A stretch of 64,000 nucleotides of DNA from contig NZ_CP163525.1 of assembly GCF_041080655.1 (NCBI RefSeq), positions 3,534,001-3,598,000 of the forward strand, in the 5' to 3' direction. Made by a program: the position numbers and the translations under genes. Of the stretch, positions 1 through 8,994 are shown piece after piece (the first letter of the stretch is position 1; each line of letters opens with the position of its first letter). Source of the DNA: Streptomyces sp. CG4. GTDB lineage: Bacteria; Actinomycetota; Actinomycetes; Streptomycetales; Streptomycetaceae. The notes under the pieces were generated by a model, which saw nothing but the letters and a program-made list of their open reading frames with translations, was not told the DNA's origin and ran no database searches.

Positions 1-770
1 ATATCGATCGAGGTGAGGAAGGGCAGCCCGCGCAGGGCCGTCTCCTCGATCTCGCCCTCCAGGTCGAAGGAGACCCTGCGGGCGCCCGCCTTGGCCTTGA
101 TCTCGGCGGCGGTGCCGTCGGCGAGGAGCCGGCCGCGGTGCAGCACCAGGACCCGGTCGGCGATGGCGTCGGCCTCTTCGAGGTAGTGGGTGGCGAACAG
201 GACGGTACGGCCCTGGTCGGCCTGCTCCCGCATGGTGGCCCAGAAGGCCTGGCGGGCGGAGACGTCCATGCCGGTGGTCGGCTCGTCCAGGATGATCAGG
301 TCAGTGTCGCCGGCCGTGGCGAGGGCGAAGCGGACCCGCTGGGCCTGGCCGCCGGAGAGCTTGTTGACCTTGCGGTCGGCGATCTGCGCGATGCCCGCGC
401 GGGCCATGACGTCGGCGGGCTTGTACGGCTTCGGGTGCAGCGAGCAGCCCAGCTTCACCAGCTCGGCCACGGTGACCTCGTCCATCAGGCCGCCGCTCTG
501 CAGCATGGCCCCGACCCGCCCGGCGGCGATCGCCTCGCGCGGGGTGCCGCCGAAGAGACTCACCGTGCCGCTGTCGGGGTTCTTGAGGCCGAGGAGCAGA
601 TCGAGGGTGGTGGACTTGCCGGCCCCGTTCGGGCCGAGCAGGGCGACGGTCTCGCCGGGGTGCAGCCGGAGCGAGATCCCGTCGACGGCCCGCACATTGC
701 CGTAGGTCTTGGTCACCTGGTCGAAGCCGACCACCGGGGTGGTGGTGGCCGGTGCCGCAGTTGTCGTCAT
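1..770 (-). CDS. ABC transporter ATP-binding protein (DrrA-like), 3' end outside window
   Basis: This is the nucleotide-binding subunit of an ABC transporter of the daunorubicin-resistance (DrrA/CcmA) type. It would power a separate membrane permease, probably as an exporter. Reading the minus strand from ATG 770, the N-terminus is MTTTAAPATTTPVVGF. A Walker A motif (LLGPNGAGKSTT), a signature motif (KLSGGQAQRVRFALA), a Walker B motif (LIILDEPTTGMD) and the switch histidine in FATHYLEEAD all follow. An in-frame ATG at 779 is an alternative start. A GGAGGGC just before ATG 770 is Shine-Dalgarno-like but very close. The gene runs off the left edge, so the partner permease expected downstream cannot be seen. 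The substrate is unknown. Confidence 0.9.
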   Translation of the reverse strand, partial: MTTTAAPATTTPVVGFDQVTKTYGNVRAVDGISLRLHPGETVALLGPNGAGKSTTLDLLLGLKNPDSGTVSLFGGTPREAIAAGRVGAMLQSGGLMDEVTVAELVKLGCSLHPKPYKPADVMARAGIAQIADRKVNKLSGGQAQRVRFALATAGDTDLIILDEPTTGMDVSARQAFWATMREQADQGRTVLFATHYLEEADAIADRVLVLHRGRLLADGTAAEIKAKAGARRVSFDLEGEIEETALRGLPFLTSID

Positions 771-870
771 GCCCTCCATGCTGGCGGCGAGGGCCCTTGA
801 CCGGGCAGTGTCGGCGGTCCTCAGTGCCGGATGACAGATGTCATGCGGATCGGGTGACAGGCATGCCGAA

Positions 871-900
871 GGGGGCGCCCGCCGAACGACGGACGCCCCC
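871..900 (-). terminator. Probable intrinsic terminator
   Basis: An inverted repeat pairs gggggcgcccg with cggacgccccc (one mismatch) around an 8-nt loop. It lies in the 168-bp gap between the stop of the 939-3341 gene and the start of the ABC ATPase, both on the minus strand. It therefore probably separates the two transcripts. Confidence 0.6.
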
Positions 901-938
901 TTTCGGCCAGGACTTCTCTCGGCTACGACTTTTCTCGG

Positions 939-3341
939 CTACGTCGGGTTCGTGGAGATGACCGCGACCCGGTTGGTCCTGCTGATCAGGGCCTGGCGGA
1001 GGGCGATGTAGACCTCCTGCGGGGTGACCGGTGTCTTCTTGCCGTTGGCGCGGGTGATCAGTACGCCGTCGAAGGTCCCGCCGTAGAGCTGCTTCAGGGC
1101 GTTCAGGTCGGGCTTGTCGACCAGCTTGCCGTCCGCGGTGGGCACCACCTTGAGGAACTTCCAGAGCGATTTCGCCGGGCTCATCACCACCACGTGCCCC
1201 GCGCCCGCCGACACCGTCACCTTGCCCGACATCGCCGGCTCCGCGAACTTCTTCATCTCGTCGTCGACCGCCGCATTCGACACCGTCGGCTGCTTGGTGG
1301 TCGACGGGACGGTGACCGCGGACGCCGTGCCCGTCTCCACCATGTGGCGGTAGGCCTGTTCGACCGCGTCGGTCGACTGGCTCGCGTCGATGGCCTTGCC
1401 CGCCTTGCCGTAGACGGCGACGGCCTGGCCGGGCTTGAAGTCGATGCCGCCCTCGACGACCGAGCCGGAGCCGCCGCCGGTCTGCGCGAGCGCGGCTTGC
1501 AGCTTCTCCTCGTCCACCGGCATGTCGGGCTCGATCACGCGCTTCTGCCCGAAGAGGGAGCCGACGACATGGACCGGGTTGTAGTCGCTGGTCGCGGCCT
1601 TGCTCACGGTGGCCTGGAAGTCGAACTGCAGACCGGCGTTCTCCGGGGTGAGGGTGACCGTCTTGCCGCCGACGGCGAGCTGCAGCGGCTTGTTGACCCG
1701 GCTGCCGAAGGCGTCGTCGAGTTTCTTGACGGCGTCGTCACGGGTGCCGCCGCCGATGTCGACGCCGAGGACCGTGGTGCCCTTGGGGACGTCGGTGTGG
1801 TTCATCAGCAGTCCGGCGCCGTAGGCACCGCCCACGACGACGACCACGCCGACGCCCAGCAGCACCAGCTTGCTACGGCCCTTCTTCTTCGGCTTGGCCT
1901 GCGCCTTGGGCGCCGTGGCGGCCGGCTCCGGCCTGGCCGGGGTCTGGGTGGCCGGGCCGTCGGAGGAGCCGCTGCCGAACGGGGAGGGGCCGGCGCCGGG
2001 GACGACCGGGATGCCGCTGGTGACGGTGTGTCCGGAGACATTGTCGGGGCGGAAGGCGGGCGTGCCCGGTTCGGGGGCCGGCTTCTGCGGGGTGAGGATC
2101 GCGGTGTCGTCGCTGAGGCCGCCGCCGGGGCCGAGACCGGTGGGGCCGCTGCCGGAGCCCGGACCGGTGGGGCCGACCGGGCCGCTCGGGCCGGCGAAGG
2201 GGGCGGCGGGCGACGGGGCGAGGGGGCCGTCGCCGGTGACCGGGCCGCTGGTGGGGCCGGCCGGGCCGCTCGGGCCGCCGGGTCCGCCCTGGCCGCGCGG
2301 GCCGTTGAAGCCGCTGGGACCACCGGGGCCACCGAGACCGCCGAGACCGCCGAGCCCGTCCGCTCCGCTCGTGCCCGCCGTACCGCCGAAGCCGTCGGGA
2401 CCGCTCGGGCCGCCCGCGCCGGGGCCGGGGAAGCCGTTGTGGGCGTTCCCGCCCGGGGCGCCCGTACCGCCGAAGCCGTCGGGGCCGCTCGGGCCGGCCG
2501 TGCCCGTGCCGCCGAAGCCTTCCTGCCCGGCGTTCTCCGAGAAGTACGGCAGGTCGTCGCGGCTCGGCTCGCCGCCGGACGCGCCGGGGCGGGAGCCGCC
2601 GCCCAGCGGGCCCGCGGCCAGTGCCTCGGTCACGTCGAAGGAGCCGGTGCCGCCACCGTGCCCCGGGGCGACGGGGCCGCCGGTGGCGCCGGGCAGGCCC
2701 TTGCCGTTCGTGGTACCGGAGCGGGACGCGCCCGGGACGCTCATGGAGCCGACCACACCGCCGGGACGGCCACCGCCAGGGCGTGCGCCGGTGCCACCGG
2801 GGCTGCCGGATGCTCCCGAACCACCCGTACGGGTGCCCGTTACGCCGGAAGCGGGGGTGGATCCGCCAGAACCACCGGAACTGCCGGAAACGCCCGAACC
2901 ACCCGGCATTCCGGCCCCGTTCGTGCCCCCGCCGCCCGGACCGCCCTTGCCGCCGCCGGACTTGCGGGGCGCGAACCAGTCGCTGGTCTTCTCCTCGGCC
3001 TGGGCCGCCGGCTCCGCGGCGGGCTCGGCGGGGCGCGGAGCCGCACCGTCGGCGGAGGGGCGCGGGTCGCCGGCGGGCGCCTCTTCCCGGGCGCCGTCGG
3101 AATCCCCGACGGGCTTGCGCACGACGACCGGCGGGATGGGCCGGGATCCGGGGATGTTGATCCGGATCCGGGTCGTCAGCGTGGTCTCGGTCTTCTTCTC
3201 CTCCGGTCGCGTGGCCGAACGGCCTGCGTCCGTAGCGTCGTCGGAAGCCATGGGGGTCCCGTACGGCGGCGTGCCGGAGGGGTATGCGGCTCCGCCGCGC
3301 CCGTTGGGCCCGGAGGACGGAGTGTCAGTTTCACGACTCAA
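939..3341 (-). CDS. Membrane-anchored peptidoglycan-binding-like protein with collagen-like Gly/Pro tract
   Basis: The protein (800 aa) is cytoplasmic and disordered up to about residue 490. One transmembrane segment at about 494-514 (KLVLLGVGVVVVVGGAYGAG) follows, then an extracytoplasmic region of roughly 290 aa. That region resembles the putative peptidoglycan-binding modules upstream of VanW/YoaR-type domains (repeated VLGVDIGG and LTPENAGLQF style motifs). Between about 270 and 380 the chain is built of Gly-Pro-Ser/Gly-X triplets (GPSGPDGFGGTG). I prefer the TTG at 3341 because GGGAG lies 8 bases upstream; an ATG at 3425 is in frame but has no clear ribosome binding site. No catalytic L,D-transpeptidase motif is visible. 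A cell-envelope role is inferred from topology only. Confidence 0.75.
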   Translation of the reverse strand: MSRETDTPSSGPNGRGGAAYPSGTPPYGTPMASDDATDAGRSATRPEEKKTETTLTTRIRINIPGSRPIPPVVVRKPVGDSDGAREEAPAGDPRPSADGAAPRPAEPAAEPAAQAEEKTSDWFAPRKSGGGKGGPGGGGTNGAGMPGGSGVSGSSGGSGGSTPASGVTGTRTGGSGASGSPGGTGARPGGGRPGGVVGSMSVPGASRSGTTNGKGLPGATGGPVAPGHGGGTGSFDVTEALAAGPLGGGSRPGASGGEPSRDDLPYFSENAGQEGFGGTGTAGPSGPDGFGGTGAPGGNAHNGFPGPGAGGPSGPDGFGGTAGTSGADGLGGLGGLGGPGGPSGFNGPRGQGGPGGPSGPAGPTSGPVTGDGPLAPSPAAPFAGPSGPVGPTGPGSGSGPTGLGPGGGLSDDTAILTPQKPAPEPGTPAFRPDNVSGHTVTSGIPVVPGAGPSPFGSGSSDGPATQTPARPEPAATAPKAQAKPKKKGRSKLVLLGVGVVVVVGGAYGAGLLMNHTDVPKGTTVLGVDIGGGTRDDAVKKLDDAFGSRVNKPLQLAVGGKTVTLTPENAGLQFDFQATVSKAATSDYNPVHVVGSLFGQKRVIEPDMPVDEEKLQAALAQTGGGSGSVVEGGIDFKPGQAVAVYGKAGKAIDASQSTDAVEQAYRHMVETGTASAVTVPSTTKQPTVSNAAVDDEMKKFAEPAMSGKVTVSAGAGHVVVMSPAKSLWKFLKVVPTADGKLVDKPDLNALKQLYGGTFDGVLITRANGKKTPVTPQEVYIALRQALISRTNRVAVISTNPT

Positions 3342-3500
3342 GGCAGGTTCTCCCAGTTGGCTCCACCGCCCGTTACGACCTGACTGCTCGGGCGGCTCGG
3401 CGGCGCGCACCACCATACTGGCCACTTCTGGCGCTTATCCCAGGACCGCCGAGGAAACCCACACCGGACTCGCACGCGCGCCGTATGGCGAAGTGGTACG

Positions 3501-3917
3501 TCACTTGCCAAGTCGGGCAGCACCGTCACGAGGTTGCCGCCCGGCACCGACGGTGGCGCAGATCACAGCGAGAGCCATGCCGCCGAGCAGAAAGAGATAG
3601 GAGCTGCCTCCGGCGGCGAACAGGAAGTCGCCTTCGGGGCGCGCCGTGGTGAGCAGGATGACGGCGACGATCCAGCCCACCACCGGTGCGACCGCCCCGC
3701 CCCGGCCGCGGGTGACGTACGCCCCACCGAGGAACAGCCCCGCCGCGCCCGCGAGGGCGAGCAGCAGCCCGCCGGGGAACCAGGCGGCCTGCACCAGGGT
3801 CCCGGCGAGACCGACGACGGCACCGAGCAGGAAGAGTCCGGCATAAGCGACGACCCGTGCGGCCGACGGCCGTTGCAACGGCTGGGCGAGCAGCGAGCCC
3901 GGTCCGGAGTTGCTCAT
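3501..3917 (-). CDS. Small integral membrane protein coupled to mshB (DUF6113-like)
   Basis: This 138-aa protein has about four hydrophobic segments ([68 protein letters not shown]). Its ATG (3917) overlaps the mshB stop in an ATGA arrangement, so the two are translated together. I recall this family accompanying mshB in Streptomyces under a DUF6113-type name, but the family name was not checked and the function is unknown. Mycothiol-related work at the membrane is a guess from context alone. Confidence 0.75.
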   Translation of the reverse strand: MSNSGPGSLLAQPLQRPSAARVVAYAGLFLLGAVVGLAGTLVQAAWFPGGLLLALAGAAGLFLGGAYVTRGRGGAVAPVVGWIVAVILLTTARPEGDFLFAAGGSSYLFLLGGMALAVICATVGAGRQPRDGAARLGK

Positions 3918-4828
3918 GAGGCCTCCTCGATGTCGACGCCGGAGCCGATGCCGGGTCCGGGTCCGGACCCGATGCCGGGTCCGAGGCCGACTCCGGCGAA
4001 CAGGTCGGTCTCCCCGGGCTCGGCCGTACCGCGCACCAACTCGTAGTACTCGGTGGTGAACAGCGGCTGGGCGAGTTCGTTGGAGAGCGCGAAGTACGGC
4101 TCGGCCACGTCGATCTGGGTGGCGTGGGCGCGCATCGCGGCGGCCTTGGCGGCGGCGAAGGCGGCGCCGTCGACGCTGGTGGTGACCCGCTCGTCCTCGA
4201 CCACACCCGGAACGTCGGCCACGGACGCGCTCTTGTCGAACGGCAGCGCGGACAGCTCGTCCTGGAGCCGCTCGAAGGCGGCCTCGGCGACGGAGCGCGG
4301 GACGCGGTTCCAGTAGACCTTGTCGATCCGGTGCCCGCGCCGGTCCGCCAGCTCCACGGCACGCATGGCGACGCGGTGGGCCTGGATGTGGTCCGGGTGG
4401 CCGTAGCCCCCCTGGTCGTCGTAGGTGACGAGCACCTGCGGCCGGACCTCCAGAATCACCTCGGCGAGGTGGCCGGCGGCCTGGTCCAGATCGGCCTGCC
4501 AGAAGCACCCGGGGTCGTCATTGTCCGGAATGCCCATCATCCCGGAGTCCCCGTACCGGCCCGCCCCGCCGAGCAGCCGGGCGTCACTCACGCCCAGCGC
4601 GCGCACGGCCTCGGCCAGTTCCCCGCGCCGGTGCAGGCCCAGCGCGGCACCCGTCAGATGCCGCAGCCCGGGCGGGATGACCTCGCCGCGCTCCCCGAGC
4701 GTGCAGGTGACCAGGGTCACGTGCACACCCTCGGCCGCGTACCGGGCCATCGTCACGCCGTTGTTGATCGACTCGTCGTCCGGGTGCGCGTGCACCAGCA
4801 GCAGACGCCGATCGGGCAATTCCGTCAT
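3914..4828 (-). CDS. mshB: N-acetyl-1-D-myo-inositol-2-amino-2-deoxy-alpha-D-glucopyranoside deacetylase (MshB)
   Basis: MshB is a cytoplasmic zinc amidase. It removes the acetyl group from GlcNAc-Ins to give GlcN-Ins, the second step of mycothiol synthesis in actinobacteria. The 304-aa product starts [19 protein letters not shown]. The AHPDDE motif (H15, D18) supplies zinc ligands and the catalytic Asp, and [11 protein letters not shown] supplies the third histidine ligand. The start at 4828 fits the family; the longer in-frame extension to 4918 is Arg-rich and unlikely. The C-terminal 35 residues are a Gly/Pro-rich repeat ([15 protein letters not shown]) that is extra to the catalytic fold. 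The downstream membrane-protein gene is translationally coupled. Confidence 0.95.
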   Translation of the reverse strand: MTELPDRRLLLVHAHPDDESINNGVTMARYAAEGVHVTLVTCTLGERGEVIPPGLRHLTGAALGLHRRGELAEAVRALGVSDARLLGGAGRYGDSGMMGIPDNDDPGCFWQADLDQAAGHLAEVILEVRPQVLVTYDDQGGYGHPDHIQAHRVAMRAVELADRRGHRIDKVYWNRVPRSVAEAAFERLQDELSALPFDKSASVADVPGVVEDERVTTSVDGAAFAAAKAAAMRAHATQIDVAEPYFALSNELAQPLFTTEYYELVRGTAEPGETDLFAGVGLGPGIGSGPGPGIGSGVDIEEAS

Positions 4829-4914
4829 GGGGACCACCCTACGAGGCCGCTCCCTCCTCCACGCCACGGCTCGCGTCCTCGCGGGGCGGTTTCGGACGTC
4901 GCGGCAACGGACGC

Positions 4915-6117
4915 TCACGCCGACGCCGGATGCGCGGGCTCGCTTCCTGTCGTACGCGCGCGCCGGCCGACCAGCGGTCCGGCGAGCAGGACGCCGGCGG
5001 CCACGTACACGTACCAGAGGTGGCGGGGGTGGACGACGGCGGAGAACAGCGCCGAGCCGATCACTCCGCCCAGGTGCTGGGTCGCGATGAGGGCCGCCGA
5101 CGCCCCACCGGAGTGCCCCGGGGCGAGGGCGTCGGTCGCGACGGCGAAGACCAGCATGAAGGCGATGCCGAGGCCGAAGCCGATGACGAACAGGGCGGGC
5201 AGGTCAGCCGCGGCGCCTCCGTCCGGCGCCCCGCCGGACAGGATCATGGTCAGGTAGCGGCCGACCAGGGCCACGACGAGGGGGTCGGTCCAGCCGGCCC
5301 GCGCGCCCTGGCCCAGGCCGTAGGTGAGCCCGGCGACTCCGGCGAGGCCGAGCACCGTACCGAGTACGTCGAAGCGGGCGCCGGGACGGACCGAGCCGTC
5401 GCGCACCAGGGTGACCGTGCCGACCAGGGCGAGCACGGCCGGCGGAACGGCGGCATAGAGGCAGATGCGCCAGCTCAGCGCCTCCAGCAGCCCTGCGTCC
5501 GGCAGCGCCATGAGTGCCGCTCCGCCGACGCCGAACGCGGCATGGTTCCCGAACGCCCTGCGGCGTTCCCGCGGATCGGTGAAGCCGGTGCTCACCAGGG
5601 CGAGCAGGGACGGTGTGATCAGCGCGGCGGAGACGCCCTGCAGGGCGCGGGCGGACATCAGCCGGCCCGCATCGGTGGCCGTGCCGCCGAGCAGGGCGGC
5701 CGGCACGGATCCGACCAGGCCGGTGATCAGTGTCCGTCTGGGCCCGATGCGGTCCGCGAGCTGCCCGCCGAACAGCAGCAGCCCGCCGAAGAAGAGGCCG
5801 TGGACGACCGGCAGCGCGGCCGGGCCCGTGGGTCCCAGGTGCACTTCACGGTCGAGGAACAGCCATGCCGTCCCCAGGTTCGCTTCGGGCACCAGCGCCG
5901 CCGGCCCCCACCAGCGCCTCGGGTGCGGACCCGAGGGCGAGACGGCATGCGGGGCGGGAGACGGCGTCAGGGTGTACGCGGGCGGCGCAGGCAGCGGAGC
6001 CGGCGGCCCGGGCTCCGGCCGGGACCGGGTCTGCCGGAGCGCGATACGCGGGTCCGGCTGGGCGGCCGGGGCGTCCGCGACCGGCTCGGCGCGGGGTACG
6101 GAGGCGAAGTCCAGCAA
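4915..6117 (-). pseudogene. Degraded MFS (DHA2-type) transporter
   Basis: The middle of this 400-aa frame is clearly an MFS drug-efflux protein: GGQLADRIGPRRTLITGL matches the loop 2-3 motif, followed by SARALQGVSAALITPSLLAL, RERRRAFG and LSWRICLYAAVPPAVLAL. The usual first helix is replaced by a Pro-rich stretch of about 70 residues. The second half contains only a few helices: after GRYLTMILSGG it jumps to [16 protein letters not shown], so several helices expected in a 14-TM carrier are missing. The only start is a TTG at 6117 with no clear ribosome binding site, and an in-frame stop lies just upstream. A decayed gene is likely, though a shortened functional carrier cannot be excluded. The 222 bp upstream hold short frame-broken coding-like stretches but no intact gene. 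Confidence 0.65.
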
Positions 6118-6339
6118 CTGGGCGGCGTGGCAGCCGAGTTGGACCAGTACGGCCCCCGGCGGGCGGCGGCCACTTCACGGGCGAGGCGTCTGCGGAACTC
6201 CTACGGGCCCCTGCGGGTCGGGTCACCGGCGAGCAACTGGTCCACGACTGGCAGGACTGGAAGACAGTGCAACTATCCAGACGGGCGCGAGGCCCTCTCC
6301 GAACTTGGCTCCGCCGACCCGGAACTTGACGCCGCCGGC

Positions 6340-6534
6340 TCAGAACTTGATGCTGCCGATCATGCTCGCGACGTTCGTCGTGAGTTGACTGATCGTGGGC
6401 GCGATGGTCGACGAGGCGAGATAGAAGCCGAGCAGGATGCAGATCACGGCATGGCCGCCCTTCAGTCCCGACTTCTTGATCAGCAGGAAGACGATGATCG
6501 CCAGCAGCACCACCGCCGAAATCGAGAGTGCCAC
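6340..6534 (-). CDS. Small two-helix membrane protein, 64 aa
   Basis: The product starts from GTG (MALSISAVVLLAIIVFLLI) and has two hydrophobic helices separated by KKSGLKGGHAV. A polar tail ends SMIGSIKF. A strong ribosome binding site (GGAGGTGA) sits 6 bases before the GTG, which strongly supports translation. I recall similar short proteins widespread in Streptomyces, some beside conjugation genes, but no function is established. It is monocistronic and divergent from the S9 peptidase, with which it shares an AT-richer 164-bp gap that should hold both promoters. Confidence 0.8.
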   Translation of the reverse strand: MALSISAVVLLAIIVFLLIKKSGLKGGHAVICILLGFYLASSTIAPTISQLTTNVASMIGSIKF

Positions 6535-6698
6535 GGCGGCTCACCTCCAAAGATCGCCAGATCTAGATCAGTAGAGCAAATCCATGCAGACGCCAGCAGG
6601 TTCATACCCACACAGCGGTAGTGATCATAACTATCCGTGCTCGCGCATCGCGCGGCGCACGGCCGCACAAGGGGGCGCATGGCCAATATGGTCGGGGT

Positions 6699-8825
6699 AT
6701 GACGACCGAGTCTGACTCCTTCCCCCGTCGGCACGCCAGGACCCAGCGGTTCACGCTCGGCGCGCCGCGTGCGTTCACCGTGGCGCCCGACGGTTCGCGG
6801 GTCGCGTTCCTGCGCTCCGCCTCCGGCACCGACCGCGCCAACTCCCTCTGGGTCATGGACCTTCCGGAGGGCACGGAACGCCCGGCGGCCGATCCGGGCG
6901 CGCTGCTCGGCGGCGCCTCCGAAGAGCTCTCGACCGAGGAGCGGGCGCGCCGGGAGCGCAGCCGGGAGGGAGGTGCGGGCATCGTCGGCTATGCCACCGA
7001 CACGACTCTGGAGTTGGCATCTTTCGCCTTGTCAGGGCGGCTTTTCACGGCCGAGCTGCGGGCCGGCACGACGCGTGAACTCCGGGTCCCGGGACCGGTG
7101 ATCGACCCGCGCCCCGCCCCCGACGGCCGGCACATCGCGTACGTCGCGCGGGGTGCGCTGCGGGTCGTGGGCGCCGAGGGCGAGGACGACCGGGCGCTCG
7201 CCGAGCCGGAGTCGGAGCAGGTCACCTATGGCCTCGCGGAGTTCATCGCGGCCGAGGAGATGCAGCGTTCGCGCGGCTTCTGGTGGGCGCCGGACGGGCG
7301 CCGGCTGCTCGTGGCGCGCGTGGACGACACGCCGGTACGGCGGTGGTGGATCGCGGATCCGGCCCGTCCGGAGCGTGAGCCACTCAACATCGCGTACCCG
7401 GCGGCGGGTACGCCGAACGCGGACGTGCGGCTCTTCGTGGTGGGCCTCGACGGGGCGCGCACGGAGGTGGCGTGGGACCGGTCCCGCTTTCCCTATCTGG
7501 CCCATGTGCACTGGTCAGAGGCGGGTGCACCGCTGATCCTCGTGCAGGCGCGGGACCAGCGCAGCCAGCTGTTCCTGGCGGTGGACCCGGACACGGGGGC
7601 CACCCGGATGGTGCACGCCGACGAAGATCCAAGTTGGCTTGAATTGTTCGCTGGAGTGCCCTGCTGGAGCCCCTCCGGACAGCTTGTCCGCATCGCGGAC
7701 GAGGGTGGCGCCCGGGTGCTGACGGTCGGCGAACGGCCTTTGACCAGCGGCCAGTTGCAGCTGCGGGCGGTGCTGGACGTGGGTCCGGAGGACGTACTGG
7801 TTTCCGCCTCGGCGGGCGAGGAGGCCCAGGAGCCCGAGATTGGCGAAGTCCATGTGTACCGGGTGAACGAACTGGGCGTGGAACGGGTGTCGCAGGAGCC
7901 GGGGGTGCACACGGCGGTACGGGCCGGGGGCGTTACGGTACTCGTGTCCGCGACGCCGGACCGGCCGGGCACCCGGGCCCAGGTGCTGAGTGACGGAAAA
8001 GCGACGGCAACTGTCCGGTCGTTCGCCGAAGATCCCGGTTTGTCCCCACGAGTGACCCTCACTCAAGGGGGCGCACGCCGAATTCCGTGCGCCGTGCTTA
8101 TGCCACGGGACTACCCCGGTGACACTCCCCTGCCCGTCCTCATGGACCCCTACGGCGGCCCGCACGGCCAGCGGGTGCTCGCCGCGCACAACCCCCACCT
8201 CACCTCGCAGTGGTTCGCCGACCAGGGGTTCGCGGTGGTCGTGGCCGACGGGCGGGGCACGCCGGGATCCTCGCCGGCCTGGGAGAAGTCGGTCCGGGAC
8301 GAGCTGGCGGCCGTCGTACTCCAGGACCAGGTGGACGCGCTGCACGCGCTCGCCGAGCGGTTCCCGCTGGACCTCGGCCGGGTGGCGATCCGCGGCTGGT
8401 CCTTCGGCGGCTACCTGGCGGCGCTGGCGGTACTGCGCCGCCCGGACGTCTTCCACGCGGCGGTCGTCGGCGCCCCGGTCACCGATCTGCGGCTGTACGA
8501 CACCCACTACCAGGAGCGCTATCTCGGCCTCCCGGACGAGCAGCCGGAGGTCTACCGCCGCAACTCGGTGATCGACGACGCGGGCCTGGTCGACCCGGCC
8601 GAGCCGCACCGCCCGATGATGATCATCCACGGGCTGGCGGACGACAACGTCGTCGTCGCGCACTCCCTGCGGCTGTCCTCCGCGCTGCTCGCCGCGGGCC
8701 GCCCGCACGAGGTGCTGCCGCTGTCCGGGGTGACGCACATGACCCCGCAGGAGACCGTCGCGGAGAACCTGCTGCGGCTGCAGCTGGACTTCCTGCGGCG
8801 TTCGCTGCCAGACGGGGACAAATGA
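6699..8825 (+). CDS. S9 family peptidase (prolyl oligopeptidase / DPP IV type)
   Basis: This is a serine peptidase of 708 aa expected to cleave short peptides after proline or a similar residue. The N-terminal two thirds form a DPP IV-type beta-propeller (repeated blades such as FSPDGSRVAFLR-like APDGSRVAFLR, RPAPDGRHIAYVA and WWAPDGRRLLVA, plus AEFIAAEEMQRSRGFWW). The C-terminal alpha/beta hydrolase has the nucleophile in RGWSFGGYLAA, the acid in HGLADDNV and the base in SGVTHMTP. No signal peptide is seen, so it is probably cytoplasmic. The start at 6699 is chosen over 6621 because the longer N-terminus is Arg-rich. It lies next to peptide importers and may digest imported peptides. Confidence 0.93.
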   Translation: MTTESDSFPRRHARTQRFTLGAPRAFTVAPDGSRVAFLRSASGTDRANSLWVMDLPEGTERPAADPGALLGGASEELSTEERARRERSREGGAGIVGYATDTTLELASFALSGRLFTAELRAGTTRELRVPGPVIDPRPAPDGRHIAYVARGALRVVGAEGEDDRALAEPESEQVTYGLAEFIAAEEMQRSRGFWWAPDGRRLLVARVDDTPVRRWWIADPARPEREPLNIAYPAAGTPNADVRLFVVGLDGARTEVAWDRSRFPYLAHVHWSEAGAPLILVQARDQRSQLFLAVDPDTGATRMVHADEDPSWLELFAGVPCWSPSGQLVRIADEGGARVLTVGERPLTSGQLQLRAVLDVGPEDVLVSASAGEEAQEPEIGEVHVYRVNELGVERVSQEPGVHTAVRAGGVTVLVSATPDRPGTRAQVLSDGKATATVRSFAEDPGLSPRVTLTQGGARRIPCAVLMPRDYPGDTPLPVLMDPYGGPHGQRVLAAHNPHLTSQWFADQGFAVVVADGRGTPGSSPAWEKSVRDELAAVVLQDQVDALHALAERFPLDLGRVAIRGWSFGGYLAALAVLRRPDVFHAAVVGAPVTDLRLYDTHYQERYLGLPDEQPEVYRRNSVIDDAGLVDPAEPHRPMMIIHGLADDNVVVAHSLRLSSALLAAGRPHEVLPLSGVTHMTPQETVAENLLRLQLDFLRRSLPDGDK

Positions 8826-8920
8826 CCGCCAACTGCGTTAACACACCGGCAACTTCGCCGAAGTGGTACCGATATACGGACACGGGAGGCTGATCAGCGT
8901 ACGGCCGTGCGGGTGCCGTG

Positions 8921-8956
8921 AACGGGCCGGGACGCGGCATGTCGTCCCGGCCCGTT
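8921..8956. terminator. Bidirectional terminator between peptidase and dpp-type operon
   Basis: A perfect 14-bp stem (aacgggccgggacg / cgtcccggcccgtt) has an 8-nt loop. It lies between the convergent ends of the S9 peptidase (plus) and the peptide ABC operon (minus) and can serve both. Confidence 0.8.
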
Positions 8957-8994
8957 GCCATGCGCTCCGCTCCCCCTCCGCTACTGCCCCTCCG

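Noticed and set aside
1870..3600. Pro/Gly-rich plus-strand frame opposite the collagen-like protein
   Set aside because: The Gly/Pro repeat reads well on either strand, but only the minus frame has a membrane helix, a conserved C-terminal domain and a ribosome binding site.
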